NCBI GenBank assembly: GCA_019671135.1
Contig: JAHRHY010000015.1
Span: 1,302,001-1,366,000, forward strand
Direction of reading: 5' to 3'
Length of the DNA stretch: 64,000 bases
Source of the DNA: Linnemannia hyalina
Lineage: Eukaryota > Mortierellomycota > Mortierellomycetes > Mortierellales > Mortierellaceae
Shown here: positions 24,201 to 34,400 of the stretch, piece by piece
Position numbering within the stretch: the stretch's first letter is position 1
How the letters are laid out: the number at the start of each line of letters is the position of its first letter
Notes under the pieces: generated by a model
The model's input: the letters and a program-made list of their open reading frames with translations, nothing else
What the model was told of the DNA's origin: nothing
The model's database searches: none
Made by a program: the position numbers and the translations under genes

Positions 24201-26538
24201 CTGCGACCGCCGCCTCCTGGTAAAGATCTGTCGCAGTGTGATGGTACCTATCGACAGGCTGAGGCTGGAAGCGAGAGCGGTAGTCTTGTCCGAGGTACTG
24301 GGTGCGGCAACTGATGACGACCTTGACTTGCCACTGCCCTGGCTGATTGAACTGATTGGTGGTGTGAATGTTGGTCTTAAGCTGGCTTTCGTCATAGCCG
24401 TCGCAGATAAGCATGAACTGGCGGTGCAGTTTCATTTCGTGGATCTGGTTCTCTGAAAAGTTGAGATACTGGAGCTGCTTCTCGATGAGGTCGTGTGTCG
24501 GATAGTCAATGGTGGGTAGGTTGATGTAGAGAGGAATGGGTCCGTATTTCTTGTAGTCCTTCCACAGAGTGTGCTCCAGCTCGAGGTTGAATGTCGATTT
24601 GCCGGCACCAGAATCTCCCAGCACCAAGAACACCTGTCGTTCACCAGCCAAGAACTCGAGAATTTTCTCCATGAGCGAAAACAGCGTATCGTCGGGTGAC
24701 AGCAGGCTGGGTTTAGCCTGGAGAGGGATGTAAACGCCCTTGCTGTACTCCTCGAGCCGCTGCAACCTCAGTTTGTGCAGATCGTACTCGATGTCGGAGA
24801 TAGCCAAAACACCGGCGAGTAGAGGTGATGATGGTGGCAGAGGAAAACGGTTCCTCAGTGGGTAAGGAAGTCGGATGGTGGCGGTTTGATCCTGGTGGAG
24901 GTCTTTGAGTAAAGCAATGGCGATGGTCTTGACGGCCTGGTCTGAAACGGTACTGAGGTGGCTAATAATGTTAACCATCCAGGTTTTGACGCTCTCGTCC
25001 TCCCCCCACTGTGAATCGTTCTTGTACAGGTCTCCGAGAAGGTCGATGGCTTGCTGGCGGACATTGGTATCCCACATGACATCGGATGCGATCTCTCCCA
25101 GAATCTGGCAGATACCCCATTGGAACAAGGAGTCACCACGACAAGGTGCCTCGTATATGAGTTGGTTGAGATCCTTCAGTTGGCCAGCTTGGAAGAGAGC
25201 CTGAGCAACACGGATGGCTGCGTACCATGGTCGCTTCTTTCCTTCAGAGAATCCTTCCTTGAAACCATCCAGAACGCCGCGGCCGTTCTCCATCACAGAG
25301 TTCACACCCTTGTAGACATCACTAGCAACTCCGATGATGCCACCGAGTGCTTCTTGAAGGTTGCTTAGACCCTGAAGAACTGCTCCCAGATCCAGTTTGA
25401 ATACACCAGAAACCTGGATGAGGCCATTGACAACTCCAGTCCCGTGTCGAAGAACTGACTGAAGTGCACTCTCATCATCAGGGACATACTGGAGCGCCTG
25501 AAATGCATAACAAGCTTGGTACATCAGGTACGGATCCGAGCTACCTTTCAGTCCTGACAAGATTCCTGACAAAGGCTCATGATCCTCGACGCGGTCCAAA
25601 TCCTTGACCTGGTGCTCTGCCATCACGTCAAGAAGTCGCGACAGTGCCAATGTGAGATGAAAAGGGTGTGCCGAAGACTGCTGGTGGGAGTCCTGCAAGC
25701 AAATCCTAAGGACACGGAGGATCTTGACCAAGTCGTCAGAGACCAGAGAGTCAGGAGGGGCCACTTGGACGAGCTGAACAAGGCCTTGCAGGAGATCGAC
25801 ATTCAGAAGAACAGACTGCTCGAATGCGGTGATGGTGCACGACAGCAGGCTGCGGTAAGTCTCCTTGTCCAAGACAGGGCCAAGAAGGACAATCTCGGCA
25901 ATCTCGGTCGAGTCTTTGAGGACATCTTTGGCAAACTCGTCGACCATGCGTGCTCCCAACCAGGAGATACGTTCCTTCGCAGGCAAGTTCTTTTCCATCT
26001 CTGCAAGCCAATCAAGTTCCTTGTTGTCAAGGTTTTGGAACCTCTGCAGTGTTATGGCGGGATTGCGGGCCTGCTCATCAAGTTCAGCAGCGGTGGCCAG
26101 TGCAGGAGATGAACCGTAGAGAAGCAAGGCACTGCAATAGGCCAACTGTTGGGTGACCTCAATGCGATCCTGGACAGCAGGCAACGTAGTCTTCATCACA
26201 GGCGCAGGCAAGTTCTTGAGAAAGATGTTCGAGATCCTCTTGGTTTCGACAGGTGCAGGCAGGGGCTTGTCGACAGGAGGGGTGGATGTGACAGCTTGGT
26301 CGGCAACTGGGTGAACGTCACTGGCTGAGGATGCAGTAGGCGGTCCTACAACTTGAGGAGGGGTTTGAGCACTCACTGTCTGGTTGGTAACCGTGGCATC
26401 GACCTCTTTTGTCTTGGATTTGGAGAAGGCGAGGATCTCACGAATTACGTCGCGCTTGCTGACGCTCTGGGTGTCATTGGCTTTACCAGCATCGCTAGTA
26501 GCATGCGGACCTGGTTGATTGAAGGGTTTGTTGACCAT
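21202..26538 (-). CDS. NLR-like STAND ATPase A (ARM/HEAT-NACHT-pentapeptide-WD40)
   Basis: This is a single-exon coding region of 1778 residues from the ATG at 26538 (MVNKPFNQPG). Order of parts: a disordered, Ser/Pro-rich head (1-110); an alpha-helical ARM/HEAT-like region (about 115-560; LAYCSALLLYGSS, LLDVMAEHQVKDLDR, QALFQAGQLKDLNQLIYE); a NACHT ATPase with Walker A GDSGAGKST (about 638-647), Walker B-like LICDGYDES (about 711) and the winged-helix end segment FRFLHRSLLEYF; pentapeptide repeats (about 1064-1118; ADLRG, ADLSG, ADLTG, ADLSG); then about 14 WD40 repeats (1126-1770), enough for two seven-bladed propellers. Proteins with NACHT plus WD40 are fungal NLR relatives: signal-responsive oligomerising ATPases used in non-self recognition in ascomycetes. 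That role is inferred here. The NACHT segment is clearly different from copies B and C although the flanking domains are nearly the same. Confidence 0.88.
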   Translation of the reverse strand: MVNKPFNQPGPHATSDAGKANDTQSVSKRDVIREILAFSKSKTKEVDATVTNQTVSAQTPPQVVGPPTASSASDVHPVADQAVTSTPPVDKPLPAPVETKRISNIFLKNLPAPVMKTTLPAVQDRIEVTQQLAYCSALLLYGSSPALATAAELDEQARNPAITLQRFQNLDNKELDWLAEMEKNLPAKERISWLGARMVDEFAKDVLKDSTEIAEIVLLGPVLDKETYRSLLSCTITAFEQSVLLNVDLLQGLVQLVQVAPPDSLVSDDLVKILRVLRICLQDSHQQSSAHPFHLTLALSRLLDVMAEHQVKDLDRVEDHEPLSGILSGLKGSSDPYLMYQACYAFQALQYVPDDESALQSVLRHGTGVVNGLIQVSGVFKLDLGAVLQGLSNLQEALGGIIGVASDVYKGVNSVMENGRGVLDGFKEGFSEGKKRPWYAAIRVAQALFQAGQLKDLNQLIYEAPCRGDSLFQWGICQILGEIASDVMWDTNVRQQAIDLLGDLYKNDSQWGEDESVKTWMVNIISHLSTVSDQAVKTIAIALLKDLHQDQTATIRLPYPLRNRFPLPPSSPLLAGVLAISDIEYDLHKLRLQRLEEYSKGVYIPLQAKPSLLSPDDTLFSLMEKILEFLAGERQVFLVLGDSGAGKSTFNLELEHTLWKDYKKYGPIPLYINLPTIDYPTHDLIEKQLQYLNFSENQIHEMKLHRQFMLICDGYDESQLKTNIHTTNQFNQPGQWQVKVVISCRTQYLGQDYRSRFQPQPVDRYHHTATDLYQEAAVAAFSTAQIQQYVDDYVKELPMVDPIHNKPTWTAEEYMDKLVNIPNLIDLVSNPFLLTLALDALPSVVASKTDLSTIRITRVQLYDSFVRRWLEVNRKRLEASPLSSEERSELDMLIEDNFLYHGIHYQKDLATAIFIDHAGNPVVKYTHLRDKNTWKAAFFNPSGQAKLLRESSTVKRSGAFFRFLHRSLLEYFYSRTIYDPLDYDEEAVDGLDEREPGPDLMTCLSRLNIVTEPSVVQFLAERVRQNPSFRQQLLDAVEESKANATTDTVKIAATTAITILVKAGVTFHDADLRGVKIPGADLSGGQFDYAQFQGADLTGVNLSRSWLREADLSGAKMDGVQFGELPYLELDNSVRACAYSPDGRTLAVGVEIFGIYGVSTYNTSSWTETYSFGAPRKMQTMAFSPDGKRVVFGGKGGWVRLWDCASGQEMFVMRGHTYKVNSVTFSPCGKQIASSSDDETVRVWDSHTGESLFVLEGHRDQVKSVKYSPSGERLVSGGSDDTIRFWNLETGEVGIVLDSSLGEVRTLAFSTDGRWIASGHARGGLQLWHAVSGEPGPVLRGHTGGVTGIAFSPDSRWIVSSSHDYTVRLWDASTGNPINTLSSHKAVYDVVFSPNGLHIASGGDDCRVRLWDVDSILTSSVEQQDQIGDVRSTVYSPNGQYILTVGNSHTVKQWNSLTGTPVPLPSELPETKLVLSVSYSLDNIPTVAFNQNRALRLWELQAGSPKSILEGSSAAEYVTMSPCCRWIASIDLYHTVTLWNLASTQHVHILNEKGGPTREIISCLAFSPTGHQLAVGASSGDIWLFDPQSKGLTMSRSIHCCVGVMSFSPDGQQLAVGTYYSLIYLLGLQSEERAIELNGHSKSVQCIAYSPCGEWIASGSEDKTVRVWRRRRPPSDTETWSCVSTVRGYFDMVLGIAWSPTIPMEFVTGCSDESVRVWRVSSDGEDVVVKLFCGTNLAVLHTAGLVLKGTIGLSPMQKKLLVQRGTIDDSLTLEEDGQ

Positions 26539-26755
26539 GTTGTGTGCTGTTATGGATATTAACGACAACGAGTGTTAGTAATCAATAATAACTGTGTAGG
26601 CGCACTTGTAGGGTTGGCATGGAGGGCAATTAATGTTCTACAAAGTGCGTACCCTAAGGTGTTTCTGTGGCTGTGTGCGAAGTTTGCAAAGATGGATTTG
26701 GAGTCGGTCAGAGATGGTGAGGATGGCGGAGATGGCCGAGTAACCAGAGTGAGTA
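26539..26755 (-). promoter_or_regulatory. Spliced 5' leader of NLR-like gene A
   Basis: Reading the minus strand, a 103-base leader exon (26755 to 26653) is bounded by the acceptor TTGCAG and a donor GGGTACGC. A 106-base intron (26652-26547) follows, with a perfect TACTAAC branch point at 26574-26580 and the acceptor ATAACAG eight bases before the ATG. The same arrangement recurs before copies B and C, which supports it. Confidence 0.7.
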
Positions 26756-27550
26756 CTGCAAGAAAACACAAAGCGCAAGGAAATTAGCACCATGAATCGT
26801 GCTGTCGACATGCAAGGAAGCCTTCTGGCGGGGTTGTTATCAAAAACACCAAGGCAGGCACTTACTGTGATTCCTGTTTGTTATTTTCTTTTTGTGTGAT
26901 CTTTAGCAAGACTGACTGTCAATGCCGAGGATGTTTGTTTTATTTTGTTTTGTTCTTTTGGTGTATCTAAATAGAGAGATGGCGTGAACATGACATTAGT
27001 AATGGAACCTGCTCCGCGGGAAAGAGTCGAGGCCTTCAATGTCGTTGGCGCAGAGACAATTGTTAGCAGAAAATACCTACTTTTTTACGTTTTGTGTTAG
27101 GCACGAGTCTCCGGGTTGTGGAGCAATTGGGTTGTTGTTGGTCTTTCCCTTGTAAGAAAGACTTGGCCAGTTATGGGGTAAGGAGAGGGAGTATGTTGAC
27201 TATATTGTGAAAGGCTATTGGATGCATGTTAGAGAGCGATCTTTCAGAGGCCAGCGTGTAAACCGTTTTCACTGCTGCTCTGTTTGCTGAACAAGGCGTA
27301 CTCTTTCTTGGACAGGTGTAAGGTTGTTTTGTCGAAGGGAGCAGGTTCCTGATGCAGGAGTCTGGCGAATGAATACAAGGAAGACGAATGTGAGGAGAAG
27401 AGGGGATGGCGAATGAGAGGAAAAGGTGTTGACGATGACAAAAGGGAGGTGAATGTCGGAGGAGGAAGAGAAGAGAAAGTAGAAAAGGTGTGAAATGGGA
27501 GAAGCGCACATTAACGAGATATTTGAGCCCACTTGCCATTTGCACTATCT
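26756..27550 (-). promoter_or_regulatory. Duplicated upstream block of NLR-like gene A
   Basis: This block is visibly homologous to the DNA upstream of copies B (41438-42262) and C (51541-52297). The best-conserved stretch lies at about 27240-27480 and includes a GATGCAGGAGTCTG core. On the gene's strand it is pyrimidine-rich, like a fungal promoter or leader. A short frame containing LHQEPAPF is open in all three copies but differs at both ends and is probably non-coding leader. Confidence 0.55.
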
Positions 27551-27915
27551 TGTTTTTACTTGCGCTCCCCCTTCAATCGATCGCTTTCTTGACCCTTGTC
27601 CAGCCTAGCCTCACCCTTGCACCGCCTGAATGCCTTACAATGCATCACATCCACAAGAACCAAAGATAACCAATGTGCCATTTTATTCCTATGAGTGCTT
27701 ATGTGTGTATGTGCTGTTGATGCTTGTTTTATCGCTTAACTATCTTCTCCACAGGGCAATATCCCACTATCCAGTCGCACAACAGCCTAGCAATGTTCTT
27801 TCCCGCAATCGTCTCCGTCTCCATCGTCTATGTCATATCAATCCACAACAAAACAAAGAGACAACGACAAAACGCGTTAATGATGGCATTCACCTTTCTC
27901 AACACATGCAGATAC

Positions 27916-28335
27916 TTACGGAGATGAGGGGCTCAAAGGAGTTAACATAAACACACCCGGAACAACCTCTACCTGTCCCAATCCTCCACCGCTTCTTCTG
28001 TGCATCCAGTTCGTGCTGCTTTTGAGCATGCCTCTCAAACACACCTGTTTTTGCTCCGACGGCGCACTCTCTCCCTCACCAACCACAACCTCGGGCCCGC
28101 ACCATCCTCCCTCCACCAGAGGAATAGGCCTCAACTGAGGATAAGCCTTCCATTCCTTATGTTTAACCCACCTCCTGTTCGAATACAATCGATCCAACAA
28201 ATCCTTCAACAGCACCTCTGGCGAAAAGATCTTTGTAATCGCCTCCCCATTCGAAAGTCGGGCTTGAATACTAAGAGAAATAAACTCTGCGCGCGAGTTG
28301 GTGGAGAGGATATGATGGAAGAAGGAGGAAGTGGT
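27916..28335 (-). pseudogene. C-terminal fragment of a prenylcysteine lyase/oxidase-like gene
   Basis: The minus-strand frame reads ISLSIQARLSNG, then ITKIFSPEVLLKDLLD, then WVKHKEWKAYPQLRPIPL. This parallels the region of prenylcysteine oxidase (PCYOX1, an FAD enzyme that cleaves prenylcysteine after turnover of prenylated proteins) containing KIFSQETL and KPWLAYPHYKPP. No FAD-binding N-terminus is found upstream, and the end after VVPGVFML departs from the family, so it looks like a truncated relic. It occupies the place where copies B and C have the 2H phosphoesterase. Assignment rests on about 60 residues of similarity recalled from the family. Confidence 0.5.
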
Positions 28336-28807
28336 GAACAGACAACTGAATGAGTCTTGGGGTTGAAAGTGAAAAGTGGGTGAAAAGTGCTAGCAAGGCG
28401 AAAAGCGAGAAAGAAAGAAGAGGAAGATGATAGAAAAATAAGGATGCGCCATGGTGTGTGTGTGAATTGTTCGCTTGTTCGTTTGTTTGTTTGTTCGCTT
28501 GTTTGTAAGTTCACCGGCCACTGTCCCTGTGCGTCCATACCCTTTGTCAGAAACGCATTACTTTCTTTTTTCCCTTCTGTTACTGTTGTGATCGATACGC
28601 ATGCATGTCGGACGACAAGAAGATGGGAGAAAGGTGAAGAGAGAGTCACGAGCTACTGTTCCACTTTGTCTTTCTTGACACCTGCAAGAGCCCCTTGAAC
28701 CTCTTCGGAACAGCCAACAGCATCAAGACAAGACAAGCGAAAAACGAACACATCCAACTATCCAACTGGTCACCAAATCAGAATCAGGTTAGTCTCAAAT
28801 AAGGTTA

Positions 28808-29023
28808 TCAGCCAGACAGAGACAATCGATCAATGCCCCACCCTTTTCTTTTACCTCTGTCGTGTCCCCATGCAGCATTAAGAATGCCGTTAACGATATT
28901 GGGCATCGTGTCCCAATCATGTACCATAACTCCCCGAGGTATTCCGTTGGCATCGGGAACGATGAGATGTTGTTGGGCGATAACATGTGTTGCGAAGAAT
29001 AAGAAGGATATGATGTGCAACAT
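28808..29023 (-). CDS. Possible first exon of a small secreted protein
   Basis: From an ATG at 29023 the frame gives a typical signal peptide (MLHIISFLFFATHVIAQQ) followed by HLIVPDANGIPRGVMVHDWD and NIVNGILNAAWGHDRG. At that point a good donor (GAG followed by GTAAAAG, at about 28855) is present, so the open tail to 28808 is probably intron. I could not find a convincing second exon downstream, so the gene may be truncated. Function unknown. It lies 48 bases downstream of another small gene on the same strand. Confidence 0.4.
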   Translation of the reverse strand: MLHIISFLFFATHVIAQQHLIVPDANGIPRGVMVHDWDTMPNIVNGILNAAWGHDRGKRKGWGIDRLSLSG

Positions 29024-29071
29024 ATTTTAATTAAAAAAAATAATTCCTCAACGGTGAAATGCATGTTAATC

Positions 29072-29449
29072 TCAGGGCTCTTCAGCGGCCGTAAAGATAC
29101 CTTCCTCGTTGACATATTGGAGAAGTTCACCAATTCCAGAGAACCCCAATAAAAATTCACGCAGAAGATACCAAGATGAGTCTATGTCACACAACAGACC
29201 GTCATCCTCATTCATGTTAAACCACGTAATACAATCTGTCCCATCTTTGGATTTAAACCCATCATAGACGACAAATGGGCCCAATTCGACAGGACCAGAC
29301 CTAATAAAAGACTTGTATTCATCCACAGTAGTATCTTTTTCCACGTACGTCAACTCTATGTGATCTTCACGCTCCATGGCATTCAAGACGTGTCTGACGC
29401 GATCTGGGAGTGGTACTTTGTAGAATATGTAAAAAGGATAGGTGGACAT
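29072..29449 (-). CDS. Hypothetical 125-residue protein
   Basis: An uninterrupted frame begins MSTYPFYIFYKVPLPDRVR and ends in an acidic tail (IFTAAEEP). It is rich in acidic and aromatic residues (VEKDTTVDEYKSFIRSG; ITWFNMNEDDGLLCDID), with no signal peptide, membrane segment or motif I recognise. Composition is normal protein-like, unlike the low-complexity frames around it. A plausible spliced leader precedes it: a donor GAGGAA followed by GTAAGTCG at about 29609 and an acceptor CCTCTAG at about 29483. I do not recognise the family. Confidence 0.5.
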   Translation of the reverse strand: MSTYPFYIFYKVPLPDRVRHVLNAMEREDHIELTYVEKDTTVDEYKSFIRSGPVELGPFVVYDGFKSKDGTDCITWFNMNEDDGLLCDIDSSWYLLREFLLGFSGIGELLQYVNEEGIFTAAEEP

Positions 29450-29866
29450 GACGTCTTAAAGAGCTAGGTTCGAGGTTGTTGACTAGAGGCAGGTAGCAAG
29501 GGGAGGAAAGAATAGGGTAAGGGAAGGCAGTCTTGAAGAAATACACGAGCGCTTTTCTTTTTTCTTGTTCCTTGTTTGTGTTTGATGTTTCTGACCGACA
29601 ACGACTTACTTCCTCTTGAACTTGGTTGTTGGTTTGTTCAAAAGTGCTGATTCCAAACGTGGGAGTCTGATGAATGTAAAAAGTAGTAAAAGGGTGGATG
29701 TTGAATGAGCAGAAAGTGTTGCTGATGAAAGGAGAGAGGGCGATGATGTTGGCGGAGGGAAAGTGAGAAAGGAGAGAAACGAAAAGAGAGAAGGAAGGGA
29801 TACAAAAAAAAGAGAGAAGAAAAGCAAAAGAAGGGCAATCCGAGTCCACATGACTTTGATCCACAA
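29450..29866 (-). promoter_or_regulatory. 5' leader of the 125-residue gene, resembling NLR leaders
   Basis: The minus strand is pyrimidine-rich and shares short blocks (CATTCATCAGACTCC and similar) with the duplicated leader regions upstream of NLR copies A-C. An intron of about 126 bases is predicted (29609 down to 29483). The shared blocks suggest that this gene borrowed or descended from the same duplicated promoter. Confidence 0.4.
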
Positions 29867-30640
29867 GTGTCCTACAGAGGACGGACTACTTGCATTGTCA
29901 TAGGTGCCATGGACATATGTCCCGCCCTCACCACCCTTGCTGTCGAAAAGAAGAGAAGGAACATTTAGTTTTCGTCAGTTAAAAAGGAATAAAAGAAGTC
30001 ACACATATGGGCATGGCACCGTAGACAATGATACCTATGTCAATACAGTGAGCCATAATGGTTTACACCGTCATTTTTACCCCTTGCACCTGTACAGCAG
30101 GCCAACAAAAAGATGAATGCTTGAACAAGGAGAATAGTAAAGCTAAAATTAGTAGCGAGAACCATGATGCATATTTTGTACCAGACAGAGACTATCGATC
30201 AAATCATATTTTTTATTCATATGAGTTTCTTTGCCCCTCCTCTGTGAAGACCTAGATAGATGGCGTTTCAATCAGTGCCACTTTTTCCGTATGTCGTGAG
30301 GTATCTGTGGTCTAATTAATCGCACTTTTACTGTAGTATTTGTAGTGCACCAGAGGTCGCTTGCTTGCTCCCTGTCTCTTTTAACATATTGCAGTGAGAC
30401 ATAGCAACTGAAATGACAAGTGTTTCCTTGCCGCATCACAGACTCGTCTTCTCTTTATTTGCTACCAGTTGAGGGTACTACAGCTATCCTACAATCCTGC
30501 CTACAAACCCTGCCTTCTGTAACATCGGGAACAATCGGATTCAGATTCAGATCCAGGTGGACAAAAGAGACAATTGATCAGATGTATTTTTATTAATGAG
30601 TCCTTTGCGCCTCCGTTCTTCGTAACTAGAGCTCCACTGG
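29867..30640. other. Intergenic DNA with decayed NLR 3' flank
   Basis: No gene seen. A segment at about 30178-30245 (CAGACAGAGACTATCGATCAA, then TTTTTATTCATATGAG and CTTTGCCCCTCC) resembles 30555-30625 and 31430-31460, the DNA just beyond NLR C-termini. It probably marks another lost copy. Confidence 0.4.
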
Positions 30641-30781
30641 CTACTCCCCATTGTTCATCCTCGCAAGGATCGAGGAGCTACCGATGGCCCCACTCTGGGT
30701 CAGCACCTTCTTGTTGTTCGGGCTCAGACCAGCAACGTCCCTGAGTATCATCTCTGCGGCACAGAGGATCCTAAAGAACCC
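30641..30781 (-). pseudogene. C-terminal relic of a further NLR-like gene
   Basis: The minus strand reads ILCAAEMILRDVAGLSPNNK, then KVLTQSGAIG, and ends NNGE followed by a stop (TAG, 30641-30643). This aligns without gaps to the last 45 residues of copies A-D, for example LLCASGLIMKDVGGLS with KKLLVQRGAID in copy D. The WD40 part upstream is absent. About 47 codons survive. Confidence 0.75.
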
Positions 30782-31095
30782 ACAGCTACCTGACTACAAC
30801 ACCTACACCCTCACCGGTCGATTATCGCCACCGAAAAGCTAACCTACTCCCTTGCTTTCTATTGCTTTTTTAGGTTCATCAGCGGTGCTTGTGAGCTGCA
30901 CTCAGACCATTGGCCAACCTCGCTACACCCCCTCGGACATTTAACAATTCACCATGTCCCACGACATAAAAAAACCCTAAGTGAATCAAGACAAAATATT
31001 TTGAGTGTTGATTAAGTCGGAGTTGACTCTCACGTCATCTCTCCACCTCACTCACTCACTTCATGCGTTTACTAGAGAGATTTCACCGCCTACCC

Positions 31096-31120
31096 AAAAA
31101 AAAAAAAAAAAAAAAAAAAA
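31096..31120. repeat. A25 homopolymer followed by GA repeat
   Basis: Twenty-five consecutive A residues are followed by GAGAGAGAGG on the plus strand. It could be the poly(A) tail of an old retroposed sequence, but no open frame or target-site duplication is evident next to it. Confidence 0.7.
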
Positions 31121-31478
31121 GAGAGAGAGGTGGGGGAAACGATGTGGTACAATGCACAACGAGCCTAGCCTATGGTCTCGACATCGGTATTATCCTTCCT
31201 GTTAACCTGTAACCCAGGTAAGCGAAGAAAAATAAAAGCTGACGCGGAAAATAACGTCGAAGCCGCGATTGTCCATCGCAGATCTTATCTGGCGATCAGA
31301 TCCAAAACAAGTCGCGTCCCAGATAAGGTTATCAGCGACTGAGCTGAGGGAATTGTCAAGGACATAGCAATGGTCAGTTTAATATTAGAAACAACAGCAG
31401 TAAAATAACAGCATAAATGCAGGCAAAGTATATTCAGTCTGATTTTATTTCTTTGCGACTCCATTCGTCATCCATTTC

Positions 31479-34400
31479 CTACTCTTCGACATCCAATCGT
31501 CCACCTTCGCCCAAAGTTACATAGTCGTCAATGGCACCACGCTGCACCAATAGCTTCTTGTTCTCCGCACTAAGGCCACCCACGTCCTTCATAATCAATC
31601 CGCTGGCACACAAAAGCCCAAGGTTTGTGCCCCACTGCATCTTGACCACAACACCTTTCTCGTCCTCACCTTCACCTTCACCTTCACCATAGCTCAACAC
31701 TCGCCAGACACGAACGGATCCGTCCTGACAACCAGTGACAAACTCCATTGGTACAATTGGATTCCAAGCAATGTCCTGCACGGTATTGAAGAACTCGAGG
31801 ATTGACGCAACACACAACCAACTCTCCATTGCCACTTCTGCCTCTACATCTTCAGGCTGACGCTTCCAGACTCGAACCGTGTTGTCGACACTGCTGGACG
31901 CGATCCATTGGCCACAAGGTGTATAGGCCATGGATACGATCATACCGTTATGTCCATCCAACATCGCACTCGGTTCCTCCGAAACAAAGTCCCAAAGTTT
32001 GATCGTCCTGCTGGTCCCTAGAGCGAGCTGCTGACAGTTTGGAGAATAGGCTACTTTCTGAAAGGCCTCCTTCCAGACCAACTTTCTGCATTGGACGAGT
32101 TCCTGGGTATCTGCAACGAACAGGACTACATGACCGGTCGCACAAACAACTACAAGCTGGTGTCCAGAGGGCGAGAACATCATGTCGCCAATGCCAGAAT
32201 AGTTCCCTTCGTCGAGATCGGCAAGAATGTATTGCTGGTCCGTGTCGTGGAGGTCCCAGAGTCGAATCGTCTCATCCCTGCTGAACGACGCGATCCAGCG
32301 GCCACAAGGGGACAAGGCTATCTTGACTACTGCTTGTTTATGTCCCTTCAACACAAGTCCCTACATGCCAGTCCGACAATCCCACCATCGGATCGCATTA
32401 TAGCCACCGTTAGTCGCCATTTGATCCCAATTGCCCGGCGAAAATGACGGAGATATAATCGTTGAAAAGTCTGGGGTCGTGAACGGAGCTGGTTCAGGTT
32501 CTCCAGTCGAGGATTTCCATTGCTGAACTGTGCTGCGAATACTGTAAGAGAAGGCGGCGTGACCATTGGGCGAGTATGTCACCTTCCGTACATATTGAAT
32601 TCGACTTTTCACCTCGACAATCGACAAACAAGTCTCGACATCCCACAAGCGCACCTTGCCGCCGTTTCTTCCAGACGCAATCTGGCGACCATCCGGAGAG
32701 AAGGCAATATCGCACACGAAGTTGCTATGACCGGTCAGGATGGAAAAAAGGCTCCCCGTCGACGCATCCCATAATCGTACCATCAGATCCTCGCACGAAG
32801 TAAGAATCCATTGACCGTTCGGAGAAAACAGGATCCTTCCAACAGTGTTGGTGTGGCCGCGTAGAGCTGGGCCTAGCTCTCTGGTGACAGCATTTCAGAC
32901 CTGTGCTGCGCCATTGTCGTGACTAGAAGCAAGCCACTGGCCATCCGGAGAATAGGCAAGGCTGTATACCCCTCCCAAAGGAGGAGTCACAACAACCCCT
33001 GGCTCCCCTGTCTCTGGATCCCAAAACCGAATCGTGCCATCCCAACTGCCTGATACAAGATGTCGACCGTCCGGGGAATACTTGACGCTTCGGGCCTTGT
33101 GAGTATGGCCCTTCAAGACAAAGACGCTCTCTCCCGTCTGAGAGTTCCATATCCGCACTGTGTAGTCGTTGCTGGCGGACGCAATCTGTGTGCCGCAAGG
33201 TGAGCAAGCAACAGACGTAACCTCCTCGGTGTGACCTTTCACATGAAATACCTTCTCCCCGTTGATGCAATCCCAGACACCAAGCGTGTGGTCGTTGCAG
33301 CCGTATACGATATCTCTGCTGTTGTGCGAAAACACTACACAGAAGGCATCCCGAACGTTCTCGACTTGGCATAGCATGTTCCAGGTTGATGTGTCGTACA
33401 TAATGAGCCCGCCACCACGCTGAGCTACACCAAATATCTTGCCATCAGGAGAATACACACAGGCCTCCACCCACCGACCCGTTTCAAGATTTGGCAACTC
33501 TCCGAAGCGCACATCCTCCATCTTCGCATTTCTCAAGTCAGCCTGCCGCAACCAACTCCGTGTAAGGTTCACGCCCACCAAGTCGGCTCCTCGAAACAGA
33601 GTAGAATCGAACTGACCTTCAGAAAGGTCGGCGCCAGGGACCTTGATACCTTGCAGATCTGCGCCGTTGAAGTTAAAGCCGGCTTTGACTAGGATGGTTA
33701 TGGCGTTGGTGGCGCCAGTAGTGGTGGTGACGGCGGCATCGGTCTTGGAAAGGTTGACGACAGAGAGGAGCTGCTGGTTAAAGTCGAGTCGAGCTTTACG
33801 CGGTCGCATAGGAACTGAATTATGGAGGGTTCAGTAAGTAGGTTACGCCTGAACAATGGGTTACTAGGGTCAAACTCATGGGCGGTAGAGGAAGGTGTTT
33901 CCGTTTCCGTTGTAGAGTCATCGTCCGTCCTGACCGGGTTGTAGACAACTCGAGAAAAGAAATACTCCAGCATGGATCTATGAAGGAACCGGATTTGGTT
34001 GCCTGTACGAGTCAAGGGACAATATTCCTGCAACAGTCGCACATTTGGATCTGTTCCAAAGAACTCTGCCTTCTAGGTGTCGTGGTCATGAAAGTGGGTG
34101 TACTGGACAACTGGGTTTCCATTCTGTCTCTCAAAGTTCGCCAGCGCCAGCCTCATGGCGTAATCAGTGCCCATCGATACAAAGCCTGCACCCAATAACT
34201 CATTGAAGGCCCGTCGGTCATCCTGTGGCAAGTCATTGTCCTGGAGACGACCTCTATGGACACTCAGCCAGCGTTCAACAAAGATATCATAGAGTTGAAC
34301 GCGGGTTACCCTGACAGTCAAGAGATCCTGCTTGCCCTCGGCAATGGATGGCAAAGCTTCGAGCGCTAGCGGCAGAAGGAAGGGGATCTTGACCAGGTCC

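Noticed and set aside
21775..26156. Plus-strand open frames across NLR A (and equivalents in B and C)
   Set aside because: They recur because the copies are duplicated, not because they are selected. They lack domain content and sit antisense to a certain gene.
27171..27545. Short Ser/Phe-rich frames in the NLR upstream blocks, considered as an N-terminal exon of the NLR proteins
   Set aside because: The NLR ATG follows a leader intron in all copies, and these frames have different starts and ends in each copy. Best explained as 5' leader.
31096..31120. A25 tract considered as the tail of a retrogene
   Set aside because: No coding or retroelement sequence is recognisable directly upstream, and several other homopolymers occur in the window.
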